A stretch of 64,000 nucleotides of DNA from Moringa oleifera (lineage: Eukaryota; Streptophyta; Magnoliopsida; Brassicales; Moringaceae). The notes under the pieces are model-generated. The model was not told the origin of the DNA and searched no databases. It saw nothing but the letters and a program-made list of their open reading frames with translations. Shown here in pieces: positions 48,286 to 60,770 of this stretch (positions are counted from its first letter, which is position 1; each line of letters begins with the position of its first letter). Location of the stretch: positions 2,854,501 to 2,918,500 of the forward strand of contig JAJFZO010000034.1 of assembly GCA_021397835.1 (NCBI GenBank), given 5' to 3'. A program made the translations under genes and the position numbers.

Positions 48286-48699
48286 TCATTTTGGATTCCA
48301 CTTGTAACAAATATCAAACATATTTGTTTTATGATTCAGCATGCATGGACCATCTGGTTTAACACTCCACACGCAATTGTAGTTGCACTTTTCGTAATCC
48401 CTTTGCACTATGTAAACATCGAACCATTCAAATTCGCCTCTCCATGAAAAGCTGCAAAAGAATTGTGTTGTTCCAAATAGATTTACACGAAAGGAAAACC
48501 CCCAATTACCTTGATAGTGGATCAGTTGTTCTCCGAGATCATCGTCCTTAGACTTGCAATGTAAAGTGAGATCCAAGCCGGGACCTAAGTTGTTATTGAC
48601 TTGAACATGCGTTTTTGGTTCAAGTAAAGATGCTTCACTTGAAGTTACAAGAACAATGCATATTACAGCAAACAAGAAATGTTTAGTGAAAGAACCCAT
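48286..48699 (-). CDS. S-protein homologue (SPH), 137 aa, secreted (U3)
   Basis: Third copy of the identical 137-aa product, with intact frame, TATA box and RY pair. Confidence 0.95.
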   Translation of the reverse strand: MGSFTKHFLFAVICIVLVTSSEASLLEPKTHVQVNNNLGPGLDLTLHCKSKDDDLGEQLIHYQGNWGFSFRVNLFGTTQFFCSFSWRGEFEWFDVYIVQRDYEKCNYNCVWSVKPDGPCMLNHKTNMFDICYKWNPK

Positions 48700-48741
48700 G
48701 TCTACTAGTATGACAACATTAAGGTTTTCATGTACCTATCA

Positions 48742-48748
48742 TTTTATA
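48742..48748 (-). promoter_or_regulatory. TATA box of U3 SPH gene
   Basis: TATAAAA, 43 bp before the ATG. Confidence 0.7.
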
Positions 48749-51365
48749 GAGCAAGTTAATCTATCTGAAGGAGATATCAAAAATTTCCTCATCTTTCCAT
48801 GTAAGTGCAAATTTTCTTTATTTGTTATCATGCATGGAATCTGACTCTAGAGCGTGTGGAAAAGCTCCTCCCAAGTTTACTTATCAAATTTGGCACATCT
48901 TTCCATAAAAGTTTATATTTGTTATGTGTAAATGGTCATGGACGGATCTGAGGACCTTGGAGATGCCACTCATCTTTTAATTCTCAATCTTTGGCTTATC
49001 TTGTCCTAAAATATGTATTTGCTTTGTATGAATTATCATGCATGAACCCAACCTTGGCGCTCAGTGAAACACCTATCATTTTTAGTTGTCAAAATTTAGC
49101 TAAACTTTCCATATAATTATACATTTACCATGTATTACTGCTAAACATACATGTATCTAAATCTTTCTCATCTTTTCTAATCACTGTATATCCACTGCAT
49201 AGTAGCTGTCGTGCTCGAATCTCATTACCGTGGCCAGAAGCTTATTATATCTTTCCAAACATAGTATTAAATATAATGTTATTATTTCATTTATTTACAT
49301 TAAAAAATAATTACATAGCATCATTGGCTTATTAAAATTGAATTCAATCAAATTGTTCTTTTTTAATTAAAAATTAAAAAGATAGTTTTATATTTATAAT
49401 ATTAATGTGAAAAAATTAATCATGAATTTTTTATTAAATTATAAGTTGTTAATTTTTTTTTAAAAAATAATTTAACGCTACTCACATTAGTAAAAGATCC
49501 TGATCTCTATGCTATTTTCGTGATATGAAATATGCTGACATTTTAAAGATACCGAATGTTGTGATTATAAAAATTTAACAAAACGAATTATCAAAATTTT
49601 ATTTATTATTTTATTATCATACAAACATAGTAAATGACAAAAACTTTTCTGTTGTTCTAAACAAATGATACAATCTTAAATCAAAATCTTGTTCCTTCCC
49701 TTAAAATCCGTTTATATACATTGTCATATAAAATTGATATTACTATTAAATTGTTAATGTGTACATTTCATAAATTAACGTATAAGTGTCAATTCATAAA
49801 ATAAAATCTTTTCATAAGAATTAAAGTCATTTTTCATGAACAAATTTTGTATCAAATTATTTTTTTGATTCATGCTAAACTTTTTAATGTTAAAAAATAA
49901 ATAATAAAATTAAGCAATAAAAATATTCAAAATGATATGAACAAGTTATGTTTTGTCAAATCTTTTTCCTTAAAATCGAATTTATTTTAAGGTATCCTTA
50001 TTACTTGAAATGCATGACAAGTTCAGAACGAGTATGCTTTCAAGCACCATATGAAATGAAGTCTATTTCGTTTCTGACTAATATATCGCAGCGATGTGTT
50101 GATAAAGAAAAAATACACCTTACGAATACGTCTGCCAACAAAGTAACTAACTGAAGACTTAGTTGCTCTTGCCATTTTAAAAGTAAAGAATTATATCATT
50201 TCTTCATTAAAAAAATAAGTAGCTTTTTTATAAATTTTAAAACATGAATATGTATGAGTAAAAAAATAAATAAATCTAGCAATAATAATGATCTAGTTGA
50301 ACGGTCATAGCAATAGATAGACATTAAATTCATAAAGTAATGTGATCCTCTATGATATAGAAGCTTTTAATTCACATAATCTCATTTAAAACTCTCTTCC
50401 ATTTGTGTTTGTTGAACTAAAGAAACTAACTTTAAAATAAGAAGAAAGCAAGCAAATCAAAGAAAGTAGTGCAAAAAAATAGGAAAAAAGATGTGGATTA
50501 AGACGATGGGAGATAGCACACAATCTTAAAAAATATAATATCTTTTCATATTTTTATTCAAAAAATTAAATCTTCAGTTATTTTATGAAGTAGGTCTCAT
50601 TTTGCCTGTTTCTCTCTCATAAACACGCATCTAAATGAGAAGATTTATTAAATCTATGTTAATCAAGCATTAAATAATGCTTCACTTTGGTCATATTAAA
50701 TGATTAACTGTTAAGGCTATTGATCCTTCTTCTTTTTTACCATAAAATAAAAAATAACAATTAAAACTCCACCAAAACTATTCTTCAAGCCAGTTCAAAA
50801 AAAAAAAGAAAAAATAATCGATATCAAAAGAAAAACAACAACTACAATGATATCATAAACTCGGATGTAGTACATACTAAAAAAGAAAAAAAAAATCCTT
50901 AGTTGATTGTTAATCAAAGAAAATCATCAACAATAGAAAATAAACACCAAAAGAATTCAAAATTAAAAAATGATATTAAAATAGAATACTTGATATGATG
51001 TAAATTAAAGAAGCGATCCCTCATGTAAGAATCTAATACCTACATACATGTATGTATTTATATCGGTAATATTTCGTATAGCTCTAAGGTGCCCACATCA
51101 ACATCTACATGGGACTAATTTAAAATTTAAGTTTTACATAAAAATATAACTAAGTTTTTTTCATTGTAATTTAATGAAAATTAATTCAAAAAATTAAATT
51201 TTAATCTTTATCTTAAATTTTTTAAAATCGATACGATTGCTACTATTTGAGTTTGAAATCACATCAATTAAAACTAAATCAAATATCAATATATTGAATT
51301 TATTTTGTTATAATTTTTTTAAAAAATCTATAAGTTTATCTGACATACACACACACATTTATATA

Positions 51366-52008
51366 AGAATGAGAATCTGCCTTCAATCCATAGATTATGA
51401 TATACGGTTGATTCTTGAGAAATGACCGATAATCCCAATTTGATTTGTAAAGGGTAAAGAACCCTTGAAAAAAATAAATGGGATGAAAATGAAGGAAAGA
51501 AAATATCATTGAATGCTAAGACAAGACAATTTTGTACTACGCTTTAGACAAAAAAAGTTGAAGAGGATGACTGCTTGTGAAACTACTCGTAATATGTGGC
51601 ACACACTAAACGTTACTCATGAAGGTACTAATCAAGTTAAAAATTCCAAGATTAGTATGAAACCCAAAAAGTAAATTAGTGATTTGTTTACTTAATTATT
51701 GATATTATAAGCACTTTAAAGTCTTTGGTGAATCATATTCTAATGTGGGAATTATGAAAAAAGTTCTTGGGTGCTTACCTCATTCATGGGAGTCAAGTGT
51801 GAAGGCAACTGGAGAAACCATGGACCTCATTAAGCTACCATTATTTGATAAGATGAAACATGACCTCTTGATTGTGAGCCATTTATGTGATAAAGGATAT
51901 AAAGTTGTTTCTGAGCCTACTAAATTCGTGACAGAATAAGTGATGAAGTTCTATGCATATGTTATAGGTGTGCTAATGTATAGACTATATGTATAGAAGG
52001 ACCTCATG
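51366..52008 (+). pseudogene. Copia gag/pol remnant in U4
   Basis: As in U2 and U3, but with the U1 base in CATTCATGGGAG. Confidence 0.7.
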
Positions 52009-52652
52009 CTTTGCTTTTATTTTATTCAAAATATTATTTCGCAATATTAAATGAGTTAGTTCATCAAATTTGCCATTCATAAAGTTCATTAGATTAATTG
52101 TTAAGATTAGTCACATAAAGTAGATGGGGAAAACCCCAAAAGTAATTTTATTTTTTAAGATTATTTGATTTTTTTACGAGTTATAGTTAGTAGGACCAAT
52201 TGGTGAAAATAATTTAAAATTTTTCGCTGATGTCAAACTTAGAACTTATAGTTTCTCCTCTTGTTAGGTCAACCACATCAAATATGTTCATGACTTTGAA
52301 ATTTGAATTAAATATTTTGGATCAACATCATTGATCATAGTAGATTCGAATTGGATCATGTTATCCAAAGTTACCAAAGGAGGCAAAACAAATCAAAGAA
52401 TGAAGAGCAAGAGATGTTTGCTTGAATCTACAACCAATCGAACTTGTATTATTCATTCAAAACAAAGTGTGCATAACATTAATACTATTGAGTCGTTTCA
52501 TCACACTATGTCTTTGTGTGTGCAAATGACCTTTTCTCAAAAGAAGGACAAACATAATACTCGATCTTATTATGACTCCAAGCACGTTTTATTGGCAAAG
52601 CAAGCTACCAACATTTTCCATTTAATACAAGGAAATGATACGAGACAACATC

Positions 52653-53066
52653 TCATTTTGGATTCCACTTGTAACAAATATCAAACATATTTGTTTTATG
52701 ATTCAGCATGCATGGACCATCTGGTTTAACACTCCACACACAATTGTAGTTGCACTTTTCGTAATCCCTTTGCACTATGTAAACATCGAACCATTCAAAT
52801 TCGCCTCTCCATGAAAAGCTGCAAAAGAATTGTGTTGTTCCAAATAGATTTACACGAAAGGAAAACCCCCAATTACCTTGATAGTGGATCAGTTGTTCTC
52901 CGAGATCATCGTCCTTAGACTTGCAATGTAAAGTGAGATCCAAGCCGGGACCTAAGTTGTTATTGACTTGAACATGCGTTTTTGGTTCAAGTAAAGATGC
53001 TTCACTTGAAGTTACAAGAACAATGCATATTACAGCAAACAAGAAATGTTTAGTGAAAGAACCCAT
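52653..53066 (-). CDS. S-protein homologue (SPH), 137 aa, secreted (U4)
   Basis: Fourth copy of the identical product. One silent change is visible near 52740 (Cys codon TGC to TGT), so the copies are not purely identical DNA. Confidence 0.95.
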   Translation of the reverse strand: MGSFTKHFLFAVICIVLVTSSEASLLEPKTHVQVNNNLGPGLDLTLHCKSKDDDLGEQLIHYQGNWGFSFRVNLFGTTQFFCSFSWRGEFEWFDVYIVQRDYEKCNYNCVWSVKPDGPCMLNHKTNMFDICYKWNPK

Positions 53067-53108
53067 GTCTACTAGTATGACAACATTAAGGTTTTCATGT
53101 ACCTATCA

Positions 53109-53115
53109 TTTTATA
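53109..53115 (-). promoter_or_regulatory. TATA box of U4 SPH gene
   Basis: TATAAAA, 43 bp before the ATG. Confidence 0.7.
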
Positions 53116-53688
53116 GAGCAAGTTAATCTGTCTGAAGGAGATATCAAAAATTTCCTCATCTTTCCATGTAAGTGCAAATTTTCTTTATTTGTTATCATGC
53201 ATGGAATCTGACTCTAGAGCGTGTGGAAAAGCTCCTCCCAAGTTTACTTATCAAATTTGGCACATCTTTCCATAAAAGTTTATATTTATTATGTGTAAAT
53301 GGTCATGGACGGATCTGAGGACCTTGGAGATGCCACTCATCTTTTAATTCTCAATCTTTGGCTTATCTTGTCCTAAAATATGTATTTGCTTTGTATGAAT
53401 TATCATGCATGAACCCAACCTTGGCGCTCAGTGAAACACCTATCATTTTTAGTTGTCAAAATTTAGCTAAACTTTCCATATAATTATACATTTACCATGT
53501 ATTACTGCTAAACATACATGTATCTAAATCTTTCTCATCTTTTCTAATCACTGTATATCCACTGCATAGTAGCTGTCGTGCTCGAATCTCATTACCGTGG
53601 CCAGAAGCTTATTATATCTTTCCAAAAATAGTATTAAATATAATGTTATTATTTCATTTATTTACATTAAAAAATAATTACATAGCAT

Positions 53689-55090
53689 CATTGGCTTATT
53701 AAAATTGAATTCAATCAAATTGTTCTTTTTTAATTAAAAATTAAAAAGATAGTTTTATATTTATAATATTAATGTGAAAAAATTAATCATGAATTTTTTA
53801 TTAAATTATAAGTTGTTAATTTTTTTTAAAAAAATAATTTAACGCTACTCACATTAGTAAAAGATCCTGATCTCTATGCGATTTTCGTGATATGAAATAT
53901 GCTGACATTTTAAAGATACCGAATGTTGTGATTATAAAAATTTAACAAAACGAATTATCAAAATTTTATTTATTATTTTATTATCATACAAACATAGTAA
54001 ATGACAAAAACTTTTCTGTTGTTCTAAACAAATGATACAATCTTAAATCAAAATCTTGTTCCTTCCCTTAAAATCCGTTTATATACATTGTCATATAAAA
54101 TTGATATTACTATTAAATTGTTAATGTGTACCTTTCATAAATTAACGTATAAGTGTCAATTCATAAAATAAAATCTTTTCATAAGAATTAAAGTCATTTT
54201 TCATGAACAAATTTTGTATCAAATTATTTTTTTGATTCATGCTAAACTTTTTAATGTTAAAAAATAAATAATAAAATTAAGCAATAAAAATATTCAAAAT
54301 GATATGAACAAGTTATGTTTTGTCAAATCATTTTCCTTAAAATCGAATTTATTTTAAGGTATCCTTATTACTTGAAATGCATGACAAGTTCAGAACGAGT
54401 ATGCTTTCAAGCACCATATGAAATGAAGTCTATTTCGTTTCTGACTAATATATCGCAGCGATGTGTTGATAAAGAAAAAATACACCTTACGAATACGTCT
54501 GCCAACAAAGTAACTAACTGAAGACTTAGTTGCTCTTGCCATTTTAAAAGTAAAGAATTATATCATTTCTTCATTAAAAAAATAAGTAGCTTTTTTATAA
54601 ATTTTAAAACATGAATATGTATGAGTAAAAAAATAAATAAATCTAGCAATAATAATGATCTAGTTGAACGGTCATAGCAATAGGTAGACATTAAATTCAT
54701 AAAGTAATGTGATCCTCTATGATATAGAAGCTTTTAATTCACATAATCTCATTTAAAACTCTCTTCCATTTGTGTTTGTTGAACTAAAGAAACTAACTTT
54801 AAAATAAGAAGAAAGCAAGCAAATCAAAGAAAGTAGTGCAAAAAAATAGGAAAAAAGATGTGGATTAAGACGATGTGAGATAGCACACAATCTTAAAAAA
54901 TATAATATCTTTTCATATTTTTATTCAAAAAATTAAATCTTCAGTTAGTTTATGAAGTAGGTCTCATTTTGCCTGTTTCTTTCTCATAAACACGCATCTA
55001 AATGAGAAGATTTATTAAATCTATGTTAATCAAGCATTAAATAATGCTTCACTTTGGTCATATTAAATGATTAACTGTTAAGGCTATTGA
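53689..55090. repeat. partial fifth unit U5 (spacer part only)
   Basis: Near-identical to the first 1.4 kb of U1-U4. Similarity then drops abruptly near TTGATCTCTCTTC (others TTGATCCTTCTTC); the following sequence is homologous but clearly diverged. No gene. Confidence 0.85.
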
Positions 55091-55777
55091 TCTCTCTTCT
55101 TTTTTATCGTAAAATTAAAAAATAACAATTAAAACTCCACCAAAACTATTCGGCAAGCCAATTCAAAAAAAAAATGATTAATTTGTATTAAAAGCCAAAC
55201 AACAACTACAACCATATGAAAAACTCAAATGTGGTGCATATTAAAAAAGAAAAAAAAAATCCTTAGTTGACGGTTTATCAAAGAAATTCATTAATAAAAG
55301 AAAATAAATACCAAAAAAATTCAAAATTAAAAAATTATATCAAGATAGAATAATTGATCTGATGTTAATTAAAGAAGCGATCTCTCATGTAAGAATCCCA
55401 TACCTACATACATGTATGTATGTATATCGGTAATATTTCGTATTGCTTTAAGGTGCCCACATCAACATCTGCATGGGACTAATTTAAAATTTAAGTTTCA
55501 CATACACATATAAATTTAATGGCAATTTTTTGAAAAAATTAAAATTTAATCTTTATCTTAAATTTTTTAAAATCGGTACAGTTGCTACTATTTGAGTTTG
55601 AAATCATATCGATTAAAACTAAATCTAATATCAACATATTGAATTTGTTTTGTTATAATTTTTTAAAAAATCTATAAGTTTATCTAACATACACATACAC
55701 ACACACACCTATATATGTAGGCATTTCATAAAAGCTTTGAGGCATCCACATAATTGTCAATAGGTGTTATTGCGGAT

Positions 55778-55817
<40 letters not shown>

Positions 55818-58371
55818 TATGAAATTCTTAAAATTCTAAAATTTTAGAATACCCTAAAATTGAATATTTTTGTAAAATTTTAGTTTTTAAATTTAATTAT
55901 ATGTTTTTTTAAAAATTAATCTTGAATTGATAATCTTTCAAAGAAAAATTTATTTTTACATTTAAAAATACTTATATAGAACCAATTAGTTGTATTCTTA
56001 ATCCTAAATGATTTTCAATATTTATCTATTGATAATGTTTCGAACATAAATTTATTTTTATAATAGTAACTCTATGAATTTATAAAAGTTAATTTCTATA
56101 CATTGCAATAGGTTTAAGCTAATATATAAAGGAGTAAAGAATGGGTACTTGATACAATTTTAGTACGAATAATATTTTAGTATGTGTTTTTATCTTTATT
56201 ATATATTTTCATGATGATAACATAATCATATAAAGATTATCATACCATTTAAATTTAAAAAATTAATTTTAAATTTTATGTAATTATATATAATCATAAT
56301 CATAATGTTGTTTTTTTAATTTAAAATGAAATAAATTAATATATTGATACTTTTATAACCATATAATAATAATCGGTACTAATTTTTAATTGGCAATTTG
56401 AAATGAAATAAATTCAATATATTAAAATTTGCAATTGAATTCGATGTGATATTGTTTTTAAATTGAAATAATGTCACACTTATAAATTAAATAAAAATTC
56501 AGATAAAGATTAAAATTCATAATTTCTTAATAAATTTGTCATTGTGTAAAAATTTAATAAAATGTTTATAAGTAAATATCATAATTAAAATTCATATCCG
56601 CGTCATGTGAACACTAATGTGAATGTTTTAAAAATGTTAGATATGATTCCATTATTATATATGCATATATATATATATATATATATGTCATATTCTCATC
56701 AAATAAATATCAACAATATTATGTAAAGGTGATGAATAATAAAATTATAATAGGAGTTGTATACAATAATCATCAAAATACTCACTGTTAGCTACTATTG
56801 TTTACAAAATTCACAATTTTTTATGTTTCTTTATAATTAAGCATATATTTATTATGTATGAATTACCATGCGTGGATAATATTAGAGCATAATAAAGTGC
56901 CTTTCATCTTCAGTTGTCCAAATTTAGCCCATCTTTCTACATAACCATGTGTTTGCTATGTATTACTTTATGTAATTGTTTAAAATAAATTTTTTAAAAC
57001 ATTACTGTATGCTAGACCACAAAGCCTAAAATATACTAATACAATACAATCTATATATATAACATATATGTATATTTTTAATCAATTTTGACATATAATT
57101 CTTGATTGTTTGCACTAATATTTGATTGGTTGTGAGAAAGCTTTTCAAGTTAAAAACAAATTCCAAAAGAAGTTATTTTTATCCGCGGCTACGGCAAAGT
57201 AATTTTAAAGAATACTATTTGTTATACGAAATTTATTTATTTATTATTGTATTTATATCAATGCTTTTCAATTAATTTTTATTTGCTTTTTAAACTTTCA
57301 AGTAATATTTTTTATTATTATATCTACATTAATCTCACTAAATCAAATGATTATATCTTTAGTTTAGTTACACTATAATATATCAAAATGTAATATTGTG
57401 GATCTGTTAACTAATGGGTTAAATAGAGAGTTAGTTGAAAATTCATCGAGGAGAATGGGATTAAAACCCATAAATGAATAAGTTAATATAATAAAAACAT
57501 AACCTAATTGACGGGAGGTCCTAAGATCTAGGTTGAAAGAAAAGAAAATCTAATTATGAAAACTTAATTTGGTCATTATGAGAGTTTAATATGGATAACA
57601 TTGGTTATTTTAAGGAGTCTAAAAGTGTCAGATACTTAGAGCGAAGCAAGTGGTTCATTTTAAATTAAGTAATCATTTATGTTATAAGTGAAATGAGGCA
57701 ACTTCAAAGGAGAATTGTTTAGGCTCAATTCTTTGGAAACCCTTATAAAAGTAAATTGATATTCATAGGCGAAACAAATGTAACCACGAGAACCGAACAA
57801 AGTTTAAAAGATACATCATAAATGAGTAAATTGCTCTCCTTGTAGGCCATAAGTAGAAGCCTCATTTTATGATTTCAAATAGACCATAAACTTGAAAGCT
57901 TTTCTAGTCTATCATTTCTTTCTTGCTTTAAAAATACTTTTGGGTAGTGCTATATATGATTTTTTATTCTAAATTTCTCTATTGTGTTGATTGAATAGTG
58001 CTTTATTTTAACACTGTTAACACTATATTCTAGGAAATGGATTTTGTAATACTCTAGCACCTAAAAGGAAGGGACAAATCAATTTGACAAAAAATGTCTC
58101 CTATACAAGCTCTAGATTTTTTGGGGTTATTTCCTATTGCTGCTGCCATGGATTTTGCTTTAAGGTTTTGTTGTTATTCTACCAATTCTTGCTTGGTAAA
58201 CTTAGTCAAATTTATTTAATTTCATTTTAAATTATTCTCATTAATATGTAACTTTAATTAACCATTATTTAAACTACTATTATTAACAGTTATGCATGAA
58301 ATGTGTTGATGAAAAATAAGTTTTTTAAAATTACGTGTACTAGTTTTAGAAAAAATTTTATGTCATAATTG
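55091..58371. repeat. diverged spacer plus long spacer, second copy
   Basis: 55091-55720 is an older version of the unit spacer. A TA tract lies at 55781-55820. About 55870-58371 matches 32983-35124, including a decayed SPH distal promoter (about 56870-56960) and the unassigned repeat at about 57380-58100. No gene seen. Confidence 0.6.
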
Positions 58372-59283
58372 TGAAGGATTGAATTATCACTAGATGCATT
58401 GTCCAAAAGAAAAAAAAATGAAGAAAATGTCAGTGAGGAAACTCCACCACACGGATAGAGACATTTCTGTTAGCCTCAGATAGCCATTAAAAGATAGATT
58501 GATTTTGCTGATAACAAACACATTATGAGAAAAACTATATTTATCAAGTGTGTAATTTTCATTTACAAGAGGTGAACAAGAAGTTAAGGTTCTCATGTTC
58601 TTGATAGGGATGAAGAAAGGAAGGTCCATGTTAGGATTAGTCTTTGTATTTTTTATGTCATGCATTATGATTGTTCAATCAAGATGTATGATTGCACACA
58701 AATGCATTCCTTTTCAGTATTGTTGCATTCAAAGATCATGTTTTAAATTATGTTTTCAAAATAATTTAAAAACACTCTCTATTGAGTAAAAGGCCAAAAT
58801 GAGTATTCATTGGTTGTATCCACTATTTGAGTAAGCCATTTTCTTGTAAGAAATTACTTCCATTTATTGTGAGAAGTTTCTGTAAGATGATGGTATTCAC
58901 ATTATTGGACAAAATCTTGGTTAAAAAAAACCAATTATTTCAATCTTTGTAAGAGAGATTGGGTTTGTAAGGCCAGAGATCACCCTAGCGCAAAAAATCT
59001 TAGTTGAGATATAACAAAGTGAAATTTGGAACAAATAGCTAGTGAAATCCTCAAGCAAATTTTAAGAGGCTTAGATATAGGCAAGGTTACTAAACCACAT
59101 AAAAAAATGAAGTGTTTGAATATCTCTATCCTTACTATCTTAAATTTTGCATTTATTATCAATTTGTGATTGTGCTTGATTGTTTTCAAGAGGACATAAA
59201 TTCTTTGATTTTTTGAATTAAGCAAAAAAATTTATAAAAAGTTAATTCACCTACCCTCTTAAGTTGCCAACTTAGGTCACACA
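58372..59283 (+). mobile_element. Copia LTR, copy d (best-defined)
   Basis: 912 bp from TGAAGGATTG to GGTCACACA with TG...CA ends; the primer site follows directly. Only one LTR occurs in this block. Confidence 0.78.
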
Positions 59284-59285
59284 AT

Positions 59286-59297
59286 TGGTATCAGAGC
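59286..59297 (+). other. primer-binding site, initiator Met tRNA type
   Basis: TGGTATCAGAGC, exact match to the sequence complementary to plant initiator methionine tRNA. Confidence 0.82.
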
Positions 59298-59347
59298 AAG
59301 GTGCTCTTTTAATAAGAAAAACTTAAGCATTTTGTAGCTAAAGGTAA

Positions 59348-60085
59348 TTAGCAACAATTGGAACTAGTCTTGTTGAAGGATTCTCAACTTCTAAGCCTTC
59401 ACTCTTTAACGAAAATGGCTAACTATTGGAAGGCTAGAATGAGAATATACCTTTAATCCATATATTATGATCTACCATTGATTGTTAAGAAAGGACCCAT
59501 AATCCTAAGTAGAATTATAAAAGGTAGAGTAACCCTAGGAAAAATAAATGGGATGAAAATGATGAAACGAAAATCTCGTTGAATGCTAAGACAATCAATA
59601 TTTTGTATTGTGCTTTAGACAAAAAGAGCGAGTTCAAGAGGATGTCTACTTGTGCAACTATCCATAACATGTGGCACATACTATATGTTACTCATGAAGG
59701 TACTAATTGAGTGAAAACTCTAAGATTGGAATGAAACCCAAAAAGTCAATTAGTGATATGTTTACTTGATTATTGATGTTATAAATACTTTAAAGTCATT
59801 AGGTGAATTAGATTCTAATGTAGGAATTATGAAAAAAGTTCTTGGGTGCTTACCTTCTTCATGGGAGTTAAATATGAAGGCAACTAGAGAAACCATGGAC
59901 CTCACTAAGCTACCATTATTTGATAAGATGAAACATGACCTCTTGGTTGTGAGCCATTTATATATGATAAAGGATATATAGTTGTTTCTAAGCCTACTAA
60001 ATTCATGATAGAATAATTGATGAAGTTCTATTCATATGTTATAGGTATGCCAATGTATAAACTATATGTATAGAAAGACCTCATG
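59348..60085 (+). pseudogene. Copia gag/pol remnant, copy d
   Basis: Start codon lost. Readable parts: LFNENG, YWKARMRIYL, STCATIHNMWHILYVTHEGT, VLGCLPSSWELNMKATRETM, LTKLPLFDKMKHDLLVVSHL. The same gag-to-pol junction as the other copies, with additional frameshifts. Confidence 0.72.
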
Positions 60086-60499
60086 CTTTGCTTTTATTTT
60101 ATTTAAAATATTATTTTAAAATATTAAATGAGTTAGTTCATCAAATTTATCATTCATAAAGTTCTTTAGATTAATTTATAAGACTAGTAACATAAAGTAA
60201 ATGGGGAAAACCCCAAAATTATTTCATTTTTAAAGTTTATTTTTATTTTTTTATGAGTTAGAGTTAGCAAGATCCATTGATGAAAATAATTTAAAATTTT
60301 TCACCGAAGTCAAACTTAGACCTTATGGTTTCTCGTCTGGTTAGGTCAACCATATCCAACATGTTCATGACTTTGAAATTTGAATTAAATATTTTGGATC
60401 AAATTCATTCATCATAGTAGATTCAAGTTGAATCATGTTATCCAAAGTTACCAAAGGAGCCAAAACAAAATCAAAGAATGAAGAGCAAGAGATGTTTGC

Positions 60500-60770
60500 T
60501 TGAATCTAAAGCCAACCGAAGTTGTATTATTCATTCAAAAAAAAAAAAAGTGTGCATAACATTAGTACTATTGAGTTATTTCATCACACTATGTCTTTGT
60601 GTGTGCAAATGACCTTTTCTCAAAAGAAAGACAAACATAATACTCGATCTTATTATTACTCAAACCATGTTTTGTTGGCTAAGCAAGCTACCAACATTTT
60701 CCGTTTAATACAAAGAAATGATATATTGATTAGTGATTATGTTTAAATTGTCGTGGATGGATGTGAGGAC
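60500..60770 (-). pseudogene. SPH-less unit: SPH gene deleted between its flanks
   Basis: The SPH 3' flank is present to CAAAGAAATGATA (about 60722), where U1-U4 continue with CGAGACAACATC and the gene end. Here the sequence goes straight into ATTGATTAG...TTTAAATTGTCGTGGATGG, which is normally about 220 bp upstream of the SPH ATG. About 640 bp containing the whole coding region and TATA box is missing. Confidence 0.8.

Larger units (their letters stand above)
44956..49321. repeat. 4.37-kb SPH unit U3
   Basis: 4,366 bp. Shares CTTGATATGATG and CTAAGTTTTTTTC with U4 against CTTGATCTGATG and CTAATTTTTTTC in U1/U2, but shares CATTCGTGGGAG with U2 against CATTCATGGGAG in U1/U4, a mosaic pattern. 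Confidence 0.93.
49322..53688. repeat. 4.37-kb SPH unit U4
   Basis: 4,367 bp. Private changes include AATAGATAGACATT (others AATAGGTAGACATT), GACGATGGGAGATAG and CTCTAAGGTGCC. Confidence 0.93.

Noticed and set aside
993..53066. Cluster as a self-incompatibility locus
   Set aside because: The products belong to the same family as poppy PrsS, but SPH genes are numerous in self-compatible plants and no pollen-side partner gene is present in the window.
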